Source of the DNA: JABDIP01 sp965250245
GTDB taxonomy: Bacteria > Pseudomonadota > Alphaproteobacteria > DSM-16000 > Inquilinaceae
Direction of reading: 5' to 3'
Assembly: GCA_965250245.1 (NCBI GenBank)
Contig: OZ252296.1
Coordinates: forward strand, 4,464,001-4,528,000
DNA: 64,000 nucleotides
Numbering within the stretch: position 1 is the stretch's first letter; each line of letters opens with the position of its first letter. The notes below the pieces were generated by a model. It was not told the origin of the DNA. It saw only the letters and a program-made list of their open reading frames with translations, and did no database searches. Shown here piece by piece: positions 37,904 to 49,109 of the stretch. The translations under genes were made by a program, and so were the position numbers.

Positions 37904-39106
37904 TCACGTCAGCGCGGCGCAGGCCTTCTGGATGCGGGTGCAGGCCTCCTTCAGCGCCTCGGTCGAGGTGGCGTAGGAGACCCGGAAGAAGGGCGAGAAG
38001 CCGAAGGCGGCGCCGTGCACCACGGCGACACCCACCGATTCCAGCAGGTAGCCGGCGAAATCCTCGTCGGTCTCCAGCCGCTTGCCGTCGGGCGTGGTCT
38101 TGCCCATGCAGCCGGCGCAGGAGGGGTAGACGTAGAAGGCGCCCTCCGGCTTGTGGCAGGAGATGCCGTCGGCCGCGTTCAGCATCTCGACCACCAAGTC
38201 GCGCCGGGCCTTGAAGGCCTCGCCCCGCTCCGGGATGAAGTCCTGCGGGCCGTTCAGCGCCTCCACCGCCGCTGCCTGGCTGATCGAGGAGGGGTTGGTG
38301 GTGCTCTGGCTCTGCACCTTGGCGATCGCCTTGATCAAATCCTTCGGCCCGCCGGCATAGCCGATGCGCCAGCCGGTCATCGCATAGGCCTTGGAGACGC
38401 CGTTCATGGTCAGGGTGCGGTCGTACAGGCCCGGCTCCACCTGGGCCGGGGTGACGAACTCGAAATCGTCATAGACCAGGTGCTCGTACATGTCGTCGGT
38501 CATGACATGCACATGGGGGTGGCGCATCAGCACATCGGTCAGCGCCTTCATCTCGCCCCGGCTGTAGGCCGCGCCAGTCGGGTTGTTCGGCGAGTTGAGG
38601 ATGATCCACTTGGTCTTGGGCGTGATCGCCGCCTCCAGATCCGCCGGCTGCAGCTTGAAGCCGGTCTGGGACGGGCAGTCGACCGGCACCGGCGTGCCGC
38701 CGCACAACAGCACGATGTCCGGATAGGACACCCAGTAGGGGGCCGGGATCACCACCTCGTCGCCGGGATCGATGGTGGCGACCATGGCATTGAAGATGAC
38801 CTGCTTGCCGCCGGCCCCGACGGTGATCTGATCGGTCCCGTAGTCGAGCCCGTTCTCGCGCTTGAGCTTGGCGGCGATCGCCTGCTTCAGCGCCGGCGTG
38901 CCGTCGACCGCGGTGTACTTGGTCTGGCCCTCCTGGATCGCCAGGACCGCCGCCTGCTTGATGTTGTCCGGGGTGTCGAAATCCGGCTCGCCGGCGCCGA
39001 GGCCGATGACGTCGCGGCCGGCCGCCTTCAGCTCCCGCGCCTTGGTCGACACGGCGATGGTCGGCGACGGCTTGATGCGGCCGAGCGATTGCGAGAGGAA
39101 CGGCAT
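37904..39106 (-). CDS. aatA: Class I aspartate aminotransferase
   Basis: A 400-residue PLP-dependent transaminase interconverting aspartate/2-oxoglutarate and oxaloacetate/glutamate. The Schiff-base Lys239 is in NGVSKAYAMTGWRIGYAGG, Asp204 of TDDMYEHL binds the pyridine nitrogen, and NSPNNPTG is the usual core motif. The family is the Iγ subgroup (AatA of rhizobia), some of which also use prephenate. The ATG before PFLSQSLGRIKPSPT is the family start. Monocistronic by context. Confidence 0.95.
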   Translation of the reverse strand: MPFLSQSLGRIKPSPTIAVSTKARELKAAGRDVIGLGAGEPDFDTPDNIKQAAVLAIQEGQTKYTAVDGTPALKQAIAAKLKRENGLDYGTDQITVGAGGKQVIFNAMVATIDPGDEVVIPAPYWVSYPDIVLLCGGTPVPVDCPSQTGFKLQPADLEAAITPKTKWIILNSPNNPTGAAYSRGEMKALTDVLMRHPHVHVMTDDMYEHLVYDDFEFVTPAQVEPGLYDRTLTMNGVSKAYAMTGWRIGYAGGPKDLIKAIAKVQSQSTTNPSSISQAAAVEALNGPQDFIPERGEAFKARRDLVVEMLNAADGISCHKPEGAFYVYPSCAGCMGKTTPDGKRLETDEDFAGYLLESVGVAVVHGAAFGFSPFFRVSYATSTEALKEACTRIQKACAALT

Positions 39107-39194
39107 GACGGGCCTCCTGATGGGACACGAAACGGGATGATCCGGCGGTCCCGAACACTAGGCCCGGGCACGGCGCCGCGCAAGGTCGCTCGGG

Positions 39195-39563
39195 TCAGAT
39201 CATCAGGCTTTCGGCGGCGCTCAGGCCGACGAGCAGGATCACCAGTATCCAGAGCATTCGCTTGCCCCGACGCGGCGTCTTGCCGAGCCCGGTCAGGAGC
39301 ATCAGCACCAGCATTGCAGCGGCGCTGAGATTGATGGCGATGGCGCCGGAGAGGCCGAGGCCGAACAGGCCGGTCGGCAGCGCGTTCAGCAGCAGGGCGA
39401 GCCCGACGCCGATCAGGACCGCGCCGAGGATGCGGGGATAGAAGGTCGACGGGCTGGCCGGCAGTCCGAGCGCCCCGATCAGCCGTGCCGGAAAGGCGGC
39501 CAGCACCGCGCCAATCACGAGATTCACCAGCGCGTCGGCAAGCAGCAGCATGTCGGCGATCAT
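39195..39563 (-). CDS. Small integral membrane protein
   Basis: A 122-residue protein with four predicted membrane helices at about residues 5-25, 45-62, 68-90 and 101-118. The loop AAFPARLIGALGLPASPSTFYPRIL is the only polar stretch of note. No family is recognised with certainty. Similar small four-helix proteins of unknown function are common in alphaproteobacteria. The start ATG before IADMLLL is preferred over upstream in-frame codons because it begins the first helix. Confidence 0.7.
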   Translation of the reverse strand: MIADMLLLADALVNLVIGAVLAAFPARLIGALGLPASPSTFYPRILGAVLIGVGLALLLNALPTGLFGLGLSGAIAINLSAAAMLVLMLLTGLGKTPRRGKRMLWILVILLVGLSAAESLMI

Positions 39564-39747
39564 CGGCGAAGCTCCGGTCGGATGCGCAGCCGGATTTGTC
39601 GTCGATGCCGGCCGGCGTGTCGACTGAAACAATCCGCCACCGCTCTGCCACGATTGGTCACCGAATGGCCGTCATTTGCGCGCGATGGCGCCGCGCCAAG
39701 CCGGGACCCTGGCGGCAATAACAAATCTGAGTCATGGGGACATCGAC

Positions 39748-40146
39748 ATGATCCGGGCCGAGGCCCTGGCGCGCGGGCGCCTGTTTTCCCGTTGCCTGAT
39801 CCTGCTTGCCGCCTTGCTGGCCACTTTTGCGCTGATCGCCGACGCGACGGCGGCCGGCGCCGTGGCCATGATTCCGGTGCAGGCGGCTTCCGAGTCGGCC
39901 GGGCTGTTCCTGCCCCTGGAGCCGTTCCAGCAGCCGATGCCGGATCCGTTGGACGGCTGGGAGGTGGCGATCCGGGTCGACAACCTGTTCGCGGTCACCG
40001 ACCCGGCGGGCTGGCCGTTCGGTCCCGACGACGCCTCGCGTGGCGCGCCGACGACGACCCAGGCCAACCTCGCCTTCGGCGGCCTCTGCTTCCTGGCCGC
40101 CGCCCTGCTGCTGTGGATCGCGCGGCAGCGACGGCTGGTGGTGTAG
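39748..40146 (+). CDS. Hypothetical protein with two membrane segments
   Basis: A 132-residue protein. Residues about 14-37 (CLILLAALLATFALIADATA) form a signal anchor or cleaved signal, and about 110-126 (AFGGLCFLAAALLLWIA) form a C-terminal membrane helix followed by RQRRLVV. The region between is predicted periplasmic and rich in Pro and Asp. The layout fits a tail-anchored or sorting-signal-like protein, but I find no family. The ATG before IRAEALARG is chosen. Confidence 0.65.
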   Translation: MIRAEALARGRLFSRCLILLAALLATFALIADATAAGAVAMIPVQAASESAGLFLPLEPFQQPMPDPLDGWEVAIRVDNLFAVTDPAGWPFGPDDASRGAPTTTQANLAFGGLCFLAAALLLWIARQRRLVV

Positions 40147-40159
40147 CTTCGGCTGGCGC

Positions 40160-40341
40160 TTCCCCCTCACCCAGCTTCGGCTAGGGCTCGGCCTTCAGCC
40201 TCTCCAAGCCTGCGCAACCCTCTCCCCCAGGGAGAGGGAAACTGCAGAAAACCTGCTCGCAAACCCCTCTCCTTGGGGAGAGGGTGCGAAGGCTTGGCGA
40301 GGCTGATGGCCGAGCCCTAGCCGGAGCTGGGTGAGGGGGAA
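40160..40341. repeat. CCCTCTCCC-type palindromic repeat, copy 2
   Basis: The longest member of this family here: 67-base imperfect arms (40160-40226 against 40275-40341, about six mismatches) beginning TTCCCCCTCACCCAGCTTCG, with a further CTCTCC hairpin between them. It fills the convergent gap between the two-helix protein gene and the TetR gene. Confidence 0.85.
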
Positions 40342-40361
40342 CGTGCGGTCGCTGGAACCGG

Positions 40362-40949
40362 TCAGGCCCGTCGTCGGCGCACCGTATCCGCCACCGCGCG
40401 GGCCGTCGGCGCACACGATTTCGCGTCGCCGTAGAGCCGGATCGTGGCGAGCATGCCCCACATGGCGCCGACCAGGAATTCCGCCAAATCGTCCAGATCC
40501 TCGTCCGCCGCGAGCTCGCCGCTTTCCCGCGCCCGCCCAAGCGCGCCCCGGAAGGCGCCGGTCAGCATGTCGCGATAAGCCTTCACCTTGGCCGCGATCT
40601 CCGGGCTGATGCCCTTCACGTCCAGCACCGTGTTGACCATCAGGCAGCCGAAATTGACCGGCGAGTCCGGCTGCTCGCCGGCCATGCCCTCGAACAGCCC
40701 GGCGATCTCGTCCAGCGTGCCCCGGGCGAGGCAGGCGGAGATGTTCTCCGTCGCCATGGCGTGGTAGCGGTCCAGCGCCCGGGCGAACAGCCCCTCCTTG
40801 TCGCCGAACGCGTTGTAGATGCTGATCCGCGACAGGCCCGTCGCCTCCTCCAGATCGACGATGGAGGTGCGGTCATAGCCGTTGCGCCAGAAGGCCATCA
40901 TGGCCTTGCCGATCACCTCGTCCTCGTCGAAGGACCGCGGTCGCGCCAT
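40362..40949 (-). CDS. TetR family transcriptional repressor
   Basis: A 195-residue regulator. The N-terminal helix-turn-helix is MARPRSFDEDEVIGKAMMAF, WRNGYDRTSIVDLEEATGL, then SRISIYNAFGDKEGLFARAL. The C-terminal ligand-binding domain resembles the group containing NemR/AcuR-like repressors. It is divergent from the tautomerase gene, and two 16-bp palindromes in the shared promoter region are good candidates for its operators. The inducer is unknown. Confidence 0.93.
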   Translation of the reverse strand: MARPRSFDEDEVIGKAMMAFWRNGYDRTSIVDLEEATGLSRISIYNAFGDKEGLFARALDRYHAMATENISACLARGTLDEIAGLFEGMAGEQPDSPVNFGCLMVNTVLDVKGISPEIAAKVKAYRDMLTGAFRGALGRARESGELAADEDLDDLAEFLVGAMWGMLATIRLYGDAKSCAPTARAVADTVRRRRA

Positions 40950-40973
40950 CGCTCCTGCCTCGGGTTCCCGTTC

Positions 40974-41021
40974 TGAACTGACCGGTTCATAACACGCTTG
41001 ACTTCTGAAACGAACAGTTCA
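40974..41021. promoter_or_regulatory. Tandem TetR-type operators in divergent promoter
   Basis: Two near-palindromes of 16 bases, TGAACTGACCGGTTCA at 40974-40989 and TGAAACGAACAGTTCA at 41006-41021, share the consensus TGAAMYGAMCRGTTCA and lie 32 bases apart, three helical turns. A TTGACT at 40998 sits between them, and the second copy would lie in the spacer before the -10 of the tautomerase gene. This is a typical layout for TetR autorepression and repression of the divergent gene. Confidence 0.7.
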
Positions 41022-41090
41022 GAATAAATTTTATACTGTGCGTTTCGGAATTCTCCACGCCGCGTTCCAACCCGATCCAGGAGACAGACC

Positions 41091-41288
41091 ATGCCGACAC
41101 TGACGCTCACCGTGCCCCAAGGCGCCTGGTCCAAGGCGCAGAAGGCGAAGATCGTCGACCGCCTGACCAACGCCCTCAGCGACGTCGCCGCCGAGGAGGG
41201 CAAGGGCGACATCAAGCAGTTCATCGGCGTCCAGGTCAGCGAGACGGCCGAGGGCGGCTACGCGATCGGCGGCCAGATCTTCGGCTGA
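41091..41288 (+). CDS. Tautomerase family protein
   Basis: A 65-residue 4-oxalocrotonate-tautomerase-like protein. Pro2 (Pro1 after Met removal) is the expected catalytic base in MPTLTLTVPQGAW. The helix QKAKIVDRLTNALSDV and the C-terminal strand GGYAIGGQIFG complete the short beta-alpha-beta unit that assembles as a hexamer or trimer of dimers. CAGGAG before the ATG is a good ribosome site. It is divergent from the TetR gene and followed by the SRPBCC gene after 37 bases, so the two are probably one operon under TetR control. Confidence 0.88.
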   Translation: MPTLTLTVPQGAWSKAQKAKIVDRLTNALSDVAAEEGKGDIKQFIGVQVSETAEGGYAIGGQIFG

Positions 41289-41325
41289 CCGCCCGCCGCT
41301 TCACCGCAACCAAGGGAGACGTGTG

Positions 41326-41844
41326 ATGCAGATCAGGAAATCGATCACCATCGACGCGCCGGCCGAGCGGGTCTGGACGATCCTCGGCCCGGACTACCTG
41401 CGCGTCCAGGACTGGGCCAGTTCGGTCAACCTGTCGCGCAACCGCGACGCGGGCCGGGCGCCCAAGGGCGCGCCGGCCTCCGGACGGGTCTGCGAGACCT
41501 CGATCGGCCCGGTCCAGGAGACCATGGTGCGTTACGACGAGGCCGGCCGCGAGATGGCCTATTCGGCCAAGGCCGAAAAGATGCCGTTCTTCGTGCGCCG
41601 ATTGGTGAACAACTGGAAGGTCTCGGCCGCGGGACCCGGCCGATGCCGGGTCGATATGTGGCTCGAGGTCCAGCTCTCGTTTCCATTCAACCTGTTGATG
41701 GGCTGGATGATGCGCATGCAGCTCGGCAAGCTGCTGACCGAATCCGTCGAGGAGCTGAAGCACTTCGCCGAGACCGGCCGGCCGCATCCGCGCAAGGAAA
41801 AGGCGGCGGCCGCCTTCTCCGCCAATCAGGCGGCGCACGCCTGA
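41326..41844 (+). CDS. SRPBCC family protein
   Basis: A 172-residue START/Bet v1-like protein. The first strand ITIDAPAERVWTILGPDYLR, the central EMAYSAKAEKMPFFVRRLVN, and the long C-terminal helix LGKLLTESVEELKHFAETG match the polyketide-cyclase/dehydrase type. Such proteins bind hydrophobic ligands. AAGGGAGA before GTGATG supports the start; the GTG one codon earlier is an alternative. It is probably in the TetR-controlled operon with the tautomerase. Confidence 0.85.
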   Translation: MQIRKSITIDAPAERVWTILGPDYLRVQDWASSVNLSRNRDAGRAPKGAPASGRVCETSIGPVQETMVRYDEAGREMAYSAKAEKMPFFVRRLVNNWKVSAAGPGRCRVDMWLEVQLSFPFNLLMGWMMRMQLGKLLTESVEELKHFAETGRPHPRKEKAAAAFSANQAAHA

Positions 41845-41955
41845 TTTCGTTGCCGTGTCGGGTTCTGCGGGCGCCATCACCGACGGCGCCCGCAGCGACA
41901 AACGGGCCATTGAGAGCTTCTCAATGTTCTGCTGGGAGGATCGTGATGAGGCGCG

Positions 41956-42903
41956 GTGTCTGCCGCGCACATCATGACGGGGCCGCCCAGCCGAATGGCA
42001 GACAAGGTCGACAGGTTCCTACAGCCCGGCGAACAGGTGGTCTGCCGGCCGAAATTCGATCCGGACTCGGTCATGGACCAGTTGGTCGGCTACGCCTTCC
42101 TGCAGGGCGTGTCCGCCTTCGCCATCGGCTGGATCGGGTTCTCGCCCAGCAAGGCGGCACCGCTCTACGGGTTCGCCGCCGCGGTCTGTTTCTCGGTCCT
42201 GTCCATCGCCGTCACCGCATGGGCCATCCACCGATGCAGGTTCAAGGTCGCCTTGACCGACCGCCGGCTTCTCGTTCTGGAATCGCGGGGCCGCCCGCAG
42301 CCGACGGAGGTCGCCTTGAGCGAGGTCGCCCGGGTCCATGGATCCGCCAAGGGGAACCCATTGCCGATGCAAATCGAGACCCGCGATGGCCGGCTGGTCA
42401 CGCTGGTCGACGAAGTCTGGGATCGCGGCTTCGGACTCGCGATCGCCGAGGCGTCTGGTCTCGCGCCGGACCCGGACGGCCAATCCGCGCCGGAGCGGAT
42501 TGCCGGTTTCCTCTATAGAGCGGACCGCTTCGGCCTGTTCGGCGGCGCCGTCCTGTCGGCGGTGGTCGCCTTGCTGGCCATTGGCGTCGCGGGGCCAGGC
42601 CTCGCCGTCCTTGGCCTGCCGTTTGCCGTGCCCGTGATCATGTTGACCGTGCTGGCACTGATCTGGATCGGATCAAGGACCGGGCGGATCGCGTTTCCGG
42701 CGTTCACGGTTCTCTGTCTTCGACCGAAATACGGCGCCGAGGACATGCGCGACGCCTTCCGGATTCTGGCTCACCGCCGGCTGTTGCCGCGCGAGAAGGA
42801 CGATTGCCGCCGGGTGCAGCCGCTGATCTGGTGGGTGGCCGGCCTGCTCTATCGCCGGCGTTTCGATCCGATCGGTGCCGACGGCCTCAATCCACAGACC
42901 TGA
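41956..42903 (+). CDS. Membrane protein with bacterial PH-like domain
   Basis: A 315-residue protein. Residues about 45-95 form two membrane helices (LVGYAFLQGVSAFAIGWIGF, and AAAVCFSVLSIAVTAWAIH). RFKVALTDRRLLVLESRGRP followed by a strand-rich stretch to LVTLVDE is like the bPH (YvbH-like) domains. Two more helices lie at about 200-240. The C-terminus is basic. Function unknown. The start is uncertain: GTG at the position given, or ATG codons 6 and 13 codons later. Confidence 0.7.
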   Translation: MSAAHIMTGPPSRMADKVDRFLQPGEQVVCRPKFDPDSVMDQLVGYAFLQGVSAFAIGWIGFSPSKAAPLYGFAAAVCFSVLSIAVTAWAIHRCRFKVALTDRRLLVLESRGRPQPTEVALSEVARVHGSAKGNPLPMQIETRDGRLVTLVDEVWDRGFGLAIAEASGLAPDPDGQSAPERIAGFLYRADRFGLFGGAVLSAVVALLAIGVAGPGLAVLGLPFAVPVIMLTVLALIWIGSRTGRIAFPAFTVLCLRPKYGAEDMRDAFRILAHRRLLPREKDDCRRVQPLIWWVAGLLYRRRFDPIGADGLNPQT

Positions 42904-42912
42904 CCGGTCTCC

Positions 42913-43935
42913 CTAGATCTCCAATACGACCCGGCCGTCGATGGTGCCGTCGCGCAGGCGGCCGAGCACGGCGTTCACCGCCTCCAGCGGCTGGGTCTCG
43001 ACGGTGGCGGCGACCTTGCCCTCGGCTGCGAAGGCGAGGCATTCGATGAGGTCGAGGCGGGTGCCGACGATGGAGCCGCGCACCGTCTTGCCCTGCAGCA
43101 CCATCTCCATGATCGGCACCGGGAAGTCGCCGGGCGGCAGGCCGTGCAGCACCGCCGTGCCGCGCTTGCGCAACATCCGCAGGCCCTGGGTGAAGGCGAC
43201 GGGGTGGGATGCGGTGACCAGGGCGCCGTGCACGCCGCCGACCGCCTTGCGCACACTGCGCACCGGATCCCCTTCGCCGGCATTGACCGCAAGGTCGGCG
43301 CCGAGCCGGGTCGCCAGATCCAGCTTGGAGGGCGAGACGTCCACCGCCACCACGTGCCGGCCCATGGCCTTGGCGTACTGCACCGCCAGGTGGCCGAGAC
43401 CGCCGACGCCGACCACGGCGACCCATTCGCCGGGCTTGGTGTCGGTCTGCTTCAGCCCCTTGTAGACGGTCAGCCCGGCGCAGAGCAGAGGGGCTGCCGG
43501 CGCGAAATCGAGGGCATCCGGCAGCCGTGCCACGAAATCCGCCTCGGCCAGCGCGTATTCCGCATAGCCGCCATTGACCGAATAGCCGGTGTTGCGCTGG
43601 CCGTTGCACAGGGTCTCCCAGCCGCCCAGGCAATGCTCGCAATGGCCGCAGGCGGAGTAGAGCCAGGGGATGCCGACCCGGTCGCCCTCCTTGACCGTGT
43701 CGACGCCGGTTCCGGTGGCGGCCACGGTGCCCACGCCTTCATGGCCCGGGATCAGCGGCAACTCCGGCTTCACCTTCCAATCGCCGTCGGCGACGTGCAG
43801 GTCGGTGTGGCAGACGCCGGTGGCGGCGATGCGGACGACGACCTGCCCGGGCCCCGGCTCCGGCACCGGCATCTCCTCAATCCCCAGAGGCGCGCCGAAT
43901 TCCCGGATCACCGCCGCTTTCATCATCCCCGTCAT
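42913..43935 (-). CDS. adhP: Zinc-dependent alcohol dehydrogenase AdhP type
   Basis: A 340-residue medium-chain dehydrogenase, the usual length for AdhP. The catalytic zinc ligands Cys42 (GVCHTDLHV) and His65-Glu66 (IPGHEGVG), and the structural zinc cysteines 96, 99, 102 and 110 (SACGHCEHCLGGWETLC) are present. The NAD motif is VVGVGGLGHLAVQYAKAMG, with Asp after the second strand (VAVDVS), indicating NAD preference. It oxidises ethanol and other primary alcohols. The true start may be one of the Met codons 3-4 positions later. Confidence 0.95.
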   Translation of the reverse strand: MTGMMKAAVIREFGAPLGIEEMPVPEPGPGQVVVRIAATGVCHTDLHVADGDWKVKPELPLIPGHEGVGTVAATGTGVDTVKEGDRVGIPWLYSACGHCEHCLGGWETLCNGQRNTGYSVNGGYAEYALAEADFVARLPDALDFAPAAPLLCAGLTVYKGLKQTDTKPGEWVAVVGVGGLGHLAVQYAKAMGRHVVAVDVSPSKLDLATRLGADLAVNAGEGDPVRSVRKAVGGVHGALVTASHPVAFTQGLRMLRKRGTAVLHGLPPGDFPVPIMEMVLQGKTVRGSIVGTRLDLIECLAFAAEGKVAATVETQPLEAVNAVLGRLRDGTIDGRVVLEI

Positions 43936-44023
43936 GCCGATTGGTCCCCGTCAGCGAGTCGCGTTGCAGCGCAACATAGCAGAGCGAAAACGGCGGCCAA
44001 CAGGGCGCGCGGGACTCGCGGCG

Positions 44024-44233
44024 TCAGGAGGCGGGGTTGAAGGGCGACTGGGTGCCGATGCGGCGGCGGCGACGGCGGGTGATGTCCTCGCCGCCCATCA
44101 GGAAGGTGCCGATCAGGTTGGCGATCGCCAGCCCGGCGATGGCAAAGAACAGCGGATTGCCGGACAGAAGTCCGGCCAGTCCGAAGATCAGCGCGACCAG
44201 CGCGAAGATCTTGAGTGGGATCATGTCGTCCAT
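44024..44233 (-). CDS. Small two-helix membrane protein
   Basis: A 69-residue protein with two predicted membrane helices (LKIFALVALIFGLAGLLSG, then LFFAIAGLAIANLIGTFLMG) followed by a run of six arginines. The positive-inside tail places the C-terminus in the cytoplasm. I do not recognise a family. The layout resembles the DUF1328-type small membrane proteins. It lies between the alcohol dehydrogenase and the divergent lytic transglycosylase. Confidence 0.65.
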   Translation of the reverse strand: MDDMIPLKIFALVALIFGLAGLLSGNPLFFAIAGLAIANLIGTFLMGGEDITRRRRRRIGTQSPFNPAS

Positions 44234-44403
44234 GGGTCGATCCTATCGTCGCGACGGGCCCGGCAAAAGAGGCACGAGACCCGGCAGGTCTTGCCCGGCA
44301 TCGGCATGGCGGCTCGTCGCATGTCCCGGATTCCCGCGGCCTCGGCCTGGCATCCGGATTGCGTTGGTGGATTGGAGCAGTCCGGAAAGGCAGCAGTGTG
44401 GCC

Positions 44404-45204
44404 ATGACCTCGACACACATGATCGGCGGCTATCAGGTGAGCGACAGCGTGCTGGGCGCGGTGCGCGACGCCAGCCGGCGGACCGGCGCCGATTTCGACT
44501 ACATGCTGGCCAAGGCGGCACAGGAAAGCGGCTTCCAGGCGCATGCCCGGGCCGCCACCAGCAGCGCCACCGGCCTCTACCAGTTCATCGATTCCACCTG
44601 GCTGCAGATGGTCCGCGACCATGGCGCCCGCCATGGGCTGGGCAGCCTGGCACGGCAGATCGACGACGGACCCGACGGGCAGCCGGTGGTCGCCGACGCG
44701 GCAACCCGGCGCCGCATCCTGGACCTGCGCCACGACCCGCGCCTCAACGCCGTGATGGCCGGCGAGCTGGCTAACGCCAACAAGGCGCATCTGGAGCGGA
44801 ATGTCGGCGGCGAGATCGGCCCGGCGGAACTCTACCTCGCCCATTTCCTGGGCGCCGACGGCGCCTCGATCTTCCTCAACGCCGCCCGCACGACACCGGA
44901 CCGGCCGGCGGCGGAGCTGTTCCCGGCGGCGGCGCGGGCCAACCGGCCGGTCTTCTTCGATCCGTCGACCGGCGCGCCGCGCAGCGTCGCGGAGGTCCGC
45001 GACCGACTGGCCGGCCGCATCGACGACGCCATGACGCTGGCCGCCGATGCGCCGGAACCGGCGGCATCGCCGCGGATCGGCTCGAACCGGCCGGACTCCT
45101 ATGTGACGGGCGCGCCGGCGCCGGTCGGACCGCCTGCGGGACGCGAGGCGCTGTCGCTGTGGACGCTGCTTTATCTCAACGCCCTGCCGCCACCTGGCAA
45201 GTGA
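44404..45204 (+). CDS. Lytic transglycosylase (SLT domain)
   Basis: A 266-residue protein with an SLT-type lysozyme-like domain. The catalytic Glu41 is in AKAAQESGFQAHA, followed by SSATGLYQFIDSTWLQMV, the usual second motif. The C-terminal third is Pro/Ala-rich and lacks family features. There is no clear signal peptide, as in some flagellum- or type III/IV-secretion-associated transglycosylases that are exported by their machine. That role is an inference. The ATG before TSTHMIGGYQV is chosen. Confidence 0.82.
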   Translation: MTSTHMIGGYQVSDSVLGAVRDASRRTGADFDYMLAKAAQESGFQAHARAATSSATGLYQFIDSTWLQMVRDHGARHGLGSLARQIDDGPDGQPVVADAATRRRILDLRHDPRLNAVMAGELANANKAHLERNVGGEIGPAELYLAHFLGADGASIFLNAARTTPDRPAAELFPAAARANRPVFFDPSTGAPRSVAEVRDRLAGRIDDAMTLAADAPEPAASPRIGSNRPDSYVTGAPAPVGPPAGREALSLWTLLYLNALPPPGK

Positions 45205-45211
45205 TCCGCGG

Positions 45212-46405
45212 CTAGGTCCCGGGCGGCGGGATGAAAACCGCGTCGACCATCTCGAGCACGAAGGCGAAATCCGGATTGTAGGTCGTCCGCGCCACCAGCG
45301 CGCCGTCCGGCGACCGCGTGCCCCAGGCCCCGTACCAGAGCTGCGGCGCCGTCCGGCAATCGCCGCGGGTCCGACCGCCGATGCCATTGCAGACCCTCAA
45401 ATCTCCGTCGCGGCCATAGCGCGGGTTCCCCGGCCCGACCATCAGGCTCATATGCGCGAGATTGAGGACCCGCTCGGCCGGGTAGGCGCCGTCGCGGATG
45501 ATCTCCCGGCCGTTTCGGGCTTCGGCGCCGCTGGCGCTGTAGATCACGATCCGGTTGTCCGGCGCGGTCAGCCGCTCGCGGAACACCGCGCGCACATAGT
45601 CCGTATCCACCACCGAATCCTCGGTGGTCACCACCACGACGGCCGGGATGTCGAGGGTGCGATCGCCCCATAGATCCAGCAGGTCGGCGGTCAGGTCGTA
45701 GTACTGCACCCCGGCATTGACCGCGATCGAGCCGTAGCGGACCGGGTTGACCACCGGGCCGGTGAAGGCCCAGTCACGGGCCACGCCGAGGACCGAGGAC
45801 CACCACAGAATTCCGTCCTCCTCGCTGCGCCAGGCCGGTGCGAAGAGCAGAAGCCCGGACACCGACGGGTCCTCCAGCGCCAGCACCGTCGCGATCACGC
45901 CGCCCAGCGAGAAGCCGCCCAGATGGATCGGCACCGTGCCGTCGTCCCAGGCATCAAGATGCCCGCGGGCGGCGGCCAGCCAGTCCTCATAGCCGACTTC
46001 CAGCATCGCCCCGGGGCGCACGCCGTGCCCGGGCAGCAGCACGGCCCGCACGTCGAACCCCATCCGGCTCAGCCCCTCGGCCAGGTCGCGCCAGATGAAG
46101 GGCGAATCGCTCAGCCCGTGGAACAGCAGGAACCGGCCGCGATAGGGCACGCCATCGGCGGCCCGGCGCTCGAACGGCGCGTTGAGCGCGACCTCCTCCG
46201 CCGCCGCCGCGGCTTCGGATGGGACCCGGTTGCGGGCCAGATAGCCGGTCACCGCGGCCCGATGCGCGCCGAAATCGTCCATGGCGGCGGGAAAGCGTTC
46301 CAGCACCGGCTGATGCGCCAGGTCGGTCGGCCCGCAGGATGCAACGACGGCGCCGACGACGAGGGCCGCCAGCCCCCGCAAGGCAATCCGCACGAATTCG
46401 ATCAA
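45212..46405 (-). CDS. Alpha/beta hydrolase lipoprotein
   Basis: A 397-residue hydrolase with a probable lipoprotein signal: hydrophobic LRGLAALVVGAVVASC with the lipobox VASC and Cys24 as the acylation site. The catalytic pieces are LLFHGLSDSPFIWRDLAE with PGHGVRPG, the nucleophile in LGGFSLGGVIA, an Asp in TTEDSVVDTDY and the His in NLAHMSLM. It probably acts on lipid or ester substrates in the periplasm. The TTG start is chosen to give the lipoprotein signal; a GTG four codons later is possible. Its upstream region faces uvrB. Confidence 0.78.
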   Translation of the reverse strand: MIEFVRIALRGLAALVVGAVVASCGPTDLAHQPVLERFPAAMDDFGAHRAAVTGYLARNRVPSEAAAAAEEVALNAPFERRAADGVPYRGRFLLFHGLSDSPFIWRDLAEGLSRMGFDVRAVLLPGHGVRPGAMLEVGYEDWLAAARGHLDAWDDGTVPIHLGGFSLGGVIATVLALEDPSVSGLLLFAPAWRSEEDGILWWSSVLGVARDWAFTGPVVNPVRYGSIAVNAGVQYYDLTADLLDLWGDRTLDIPAVVVVTTEDSVVDTDYVRAVFRERLTAPDNRIVIYSASGAEARNGREIIRDGAYPAERVLNLAHMSLMVGPGNPRYGRDGDLRVCNGIGGRTRGDCRTAPQLWYGAWGTRSPDGALVARTTYNPDFAFVLEMVDAVFIPPPGT

Positions 46406-46580
46406 GGCGCCCCACCGGGATCGTGGATCGGAGCCAGCAAGACTAGGCCTTGGTCGACGGACGGCAAGCCATTCCCGGATCGCCGCCCATGACACTCTGC
46501 TGACACTATCTGTCAGTTGACCGTCACGGTGCGACCGGCGGCCCCTGGCGTTCGGTTCCGCCGCCACGATATAAGAGCGG

Positions 46581-48746
<2,166 letters not shown>

Positions 48747-48784
48747 CGGCGAGGCAGCCACCTGCAGAGCGTCATCGCCGCGCT

Positions 48785-48907
48785 GCCCTCACCCGGTCTG
48801 CCTGTGGCAGCCCACCCTCTCCCAGGGGGAGAGGGTTTGCCACGCTGGCCGCAATTTCCCTCTCCCCCTGGGAGAGGGTGGCGAGCTCAGGCGAGCCGGG
48901 TGAAGGC
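48785..48907. repeat. CCCTCTCCC-type palindromic repeat, copy 3
   Basis: An interrupted palindrome with outer arms GCCCTCACCCGG and CCGGGTGAAGGC and inner arms CACCCTCTCCCAGGGGGAGA and its near complement. It lies between uvrB and the antiporter gene, both on the plus strand. Its inner sequence is almost identical to copy 1. Confidence 0.8.
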
Positions 48908-49109
48908 CGCGGCCGTCACGCTCATCGAAGCCCGCCGCGCCATCCCGATTTCCGCATTACCGCTTTGCCCGCGACCGCATCGCCCCTATATGTCCGGTTT
49001 GCGGCGGGGCCCCGCGTCCCGTCCGTCGCCATTCCGCAGCAAGCACGCTCGCCATGCCGCCGGCCTCCCCCGTCTCCGCGTCGCCCACCGCCCGCGGGAG
49101 CGATCTTCC

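Noticed and set aside
46500..46580. SOS (LexA) box before uvrB
   Set aside because: Only GTTCGGTTC is present; the required seven-base spacing of the alphaproteobacterial GTTC-N7-GTTC motif is missing.
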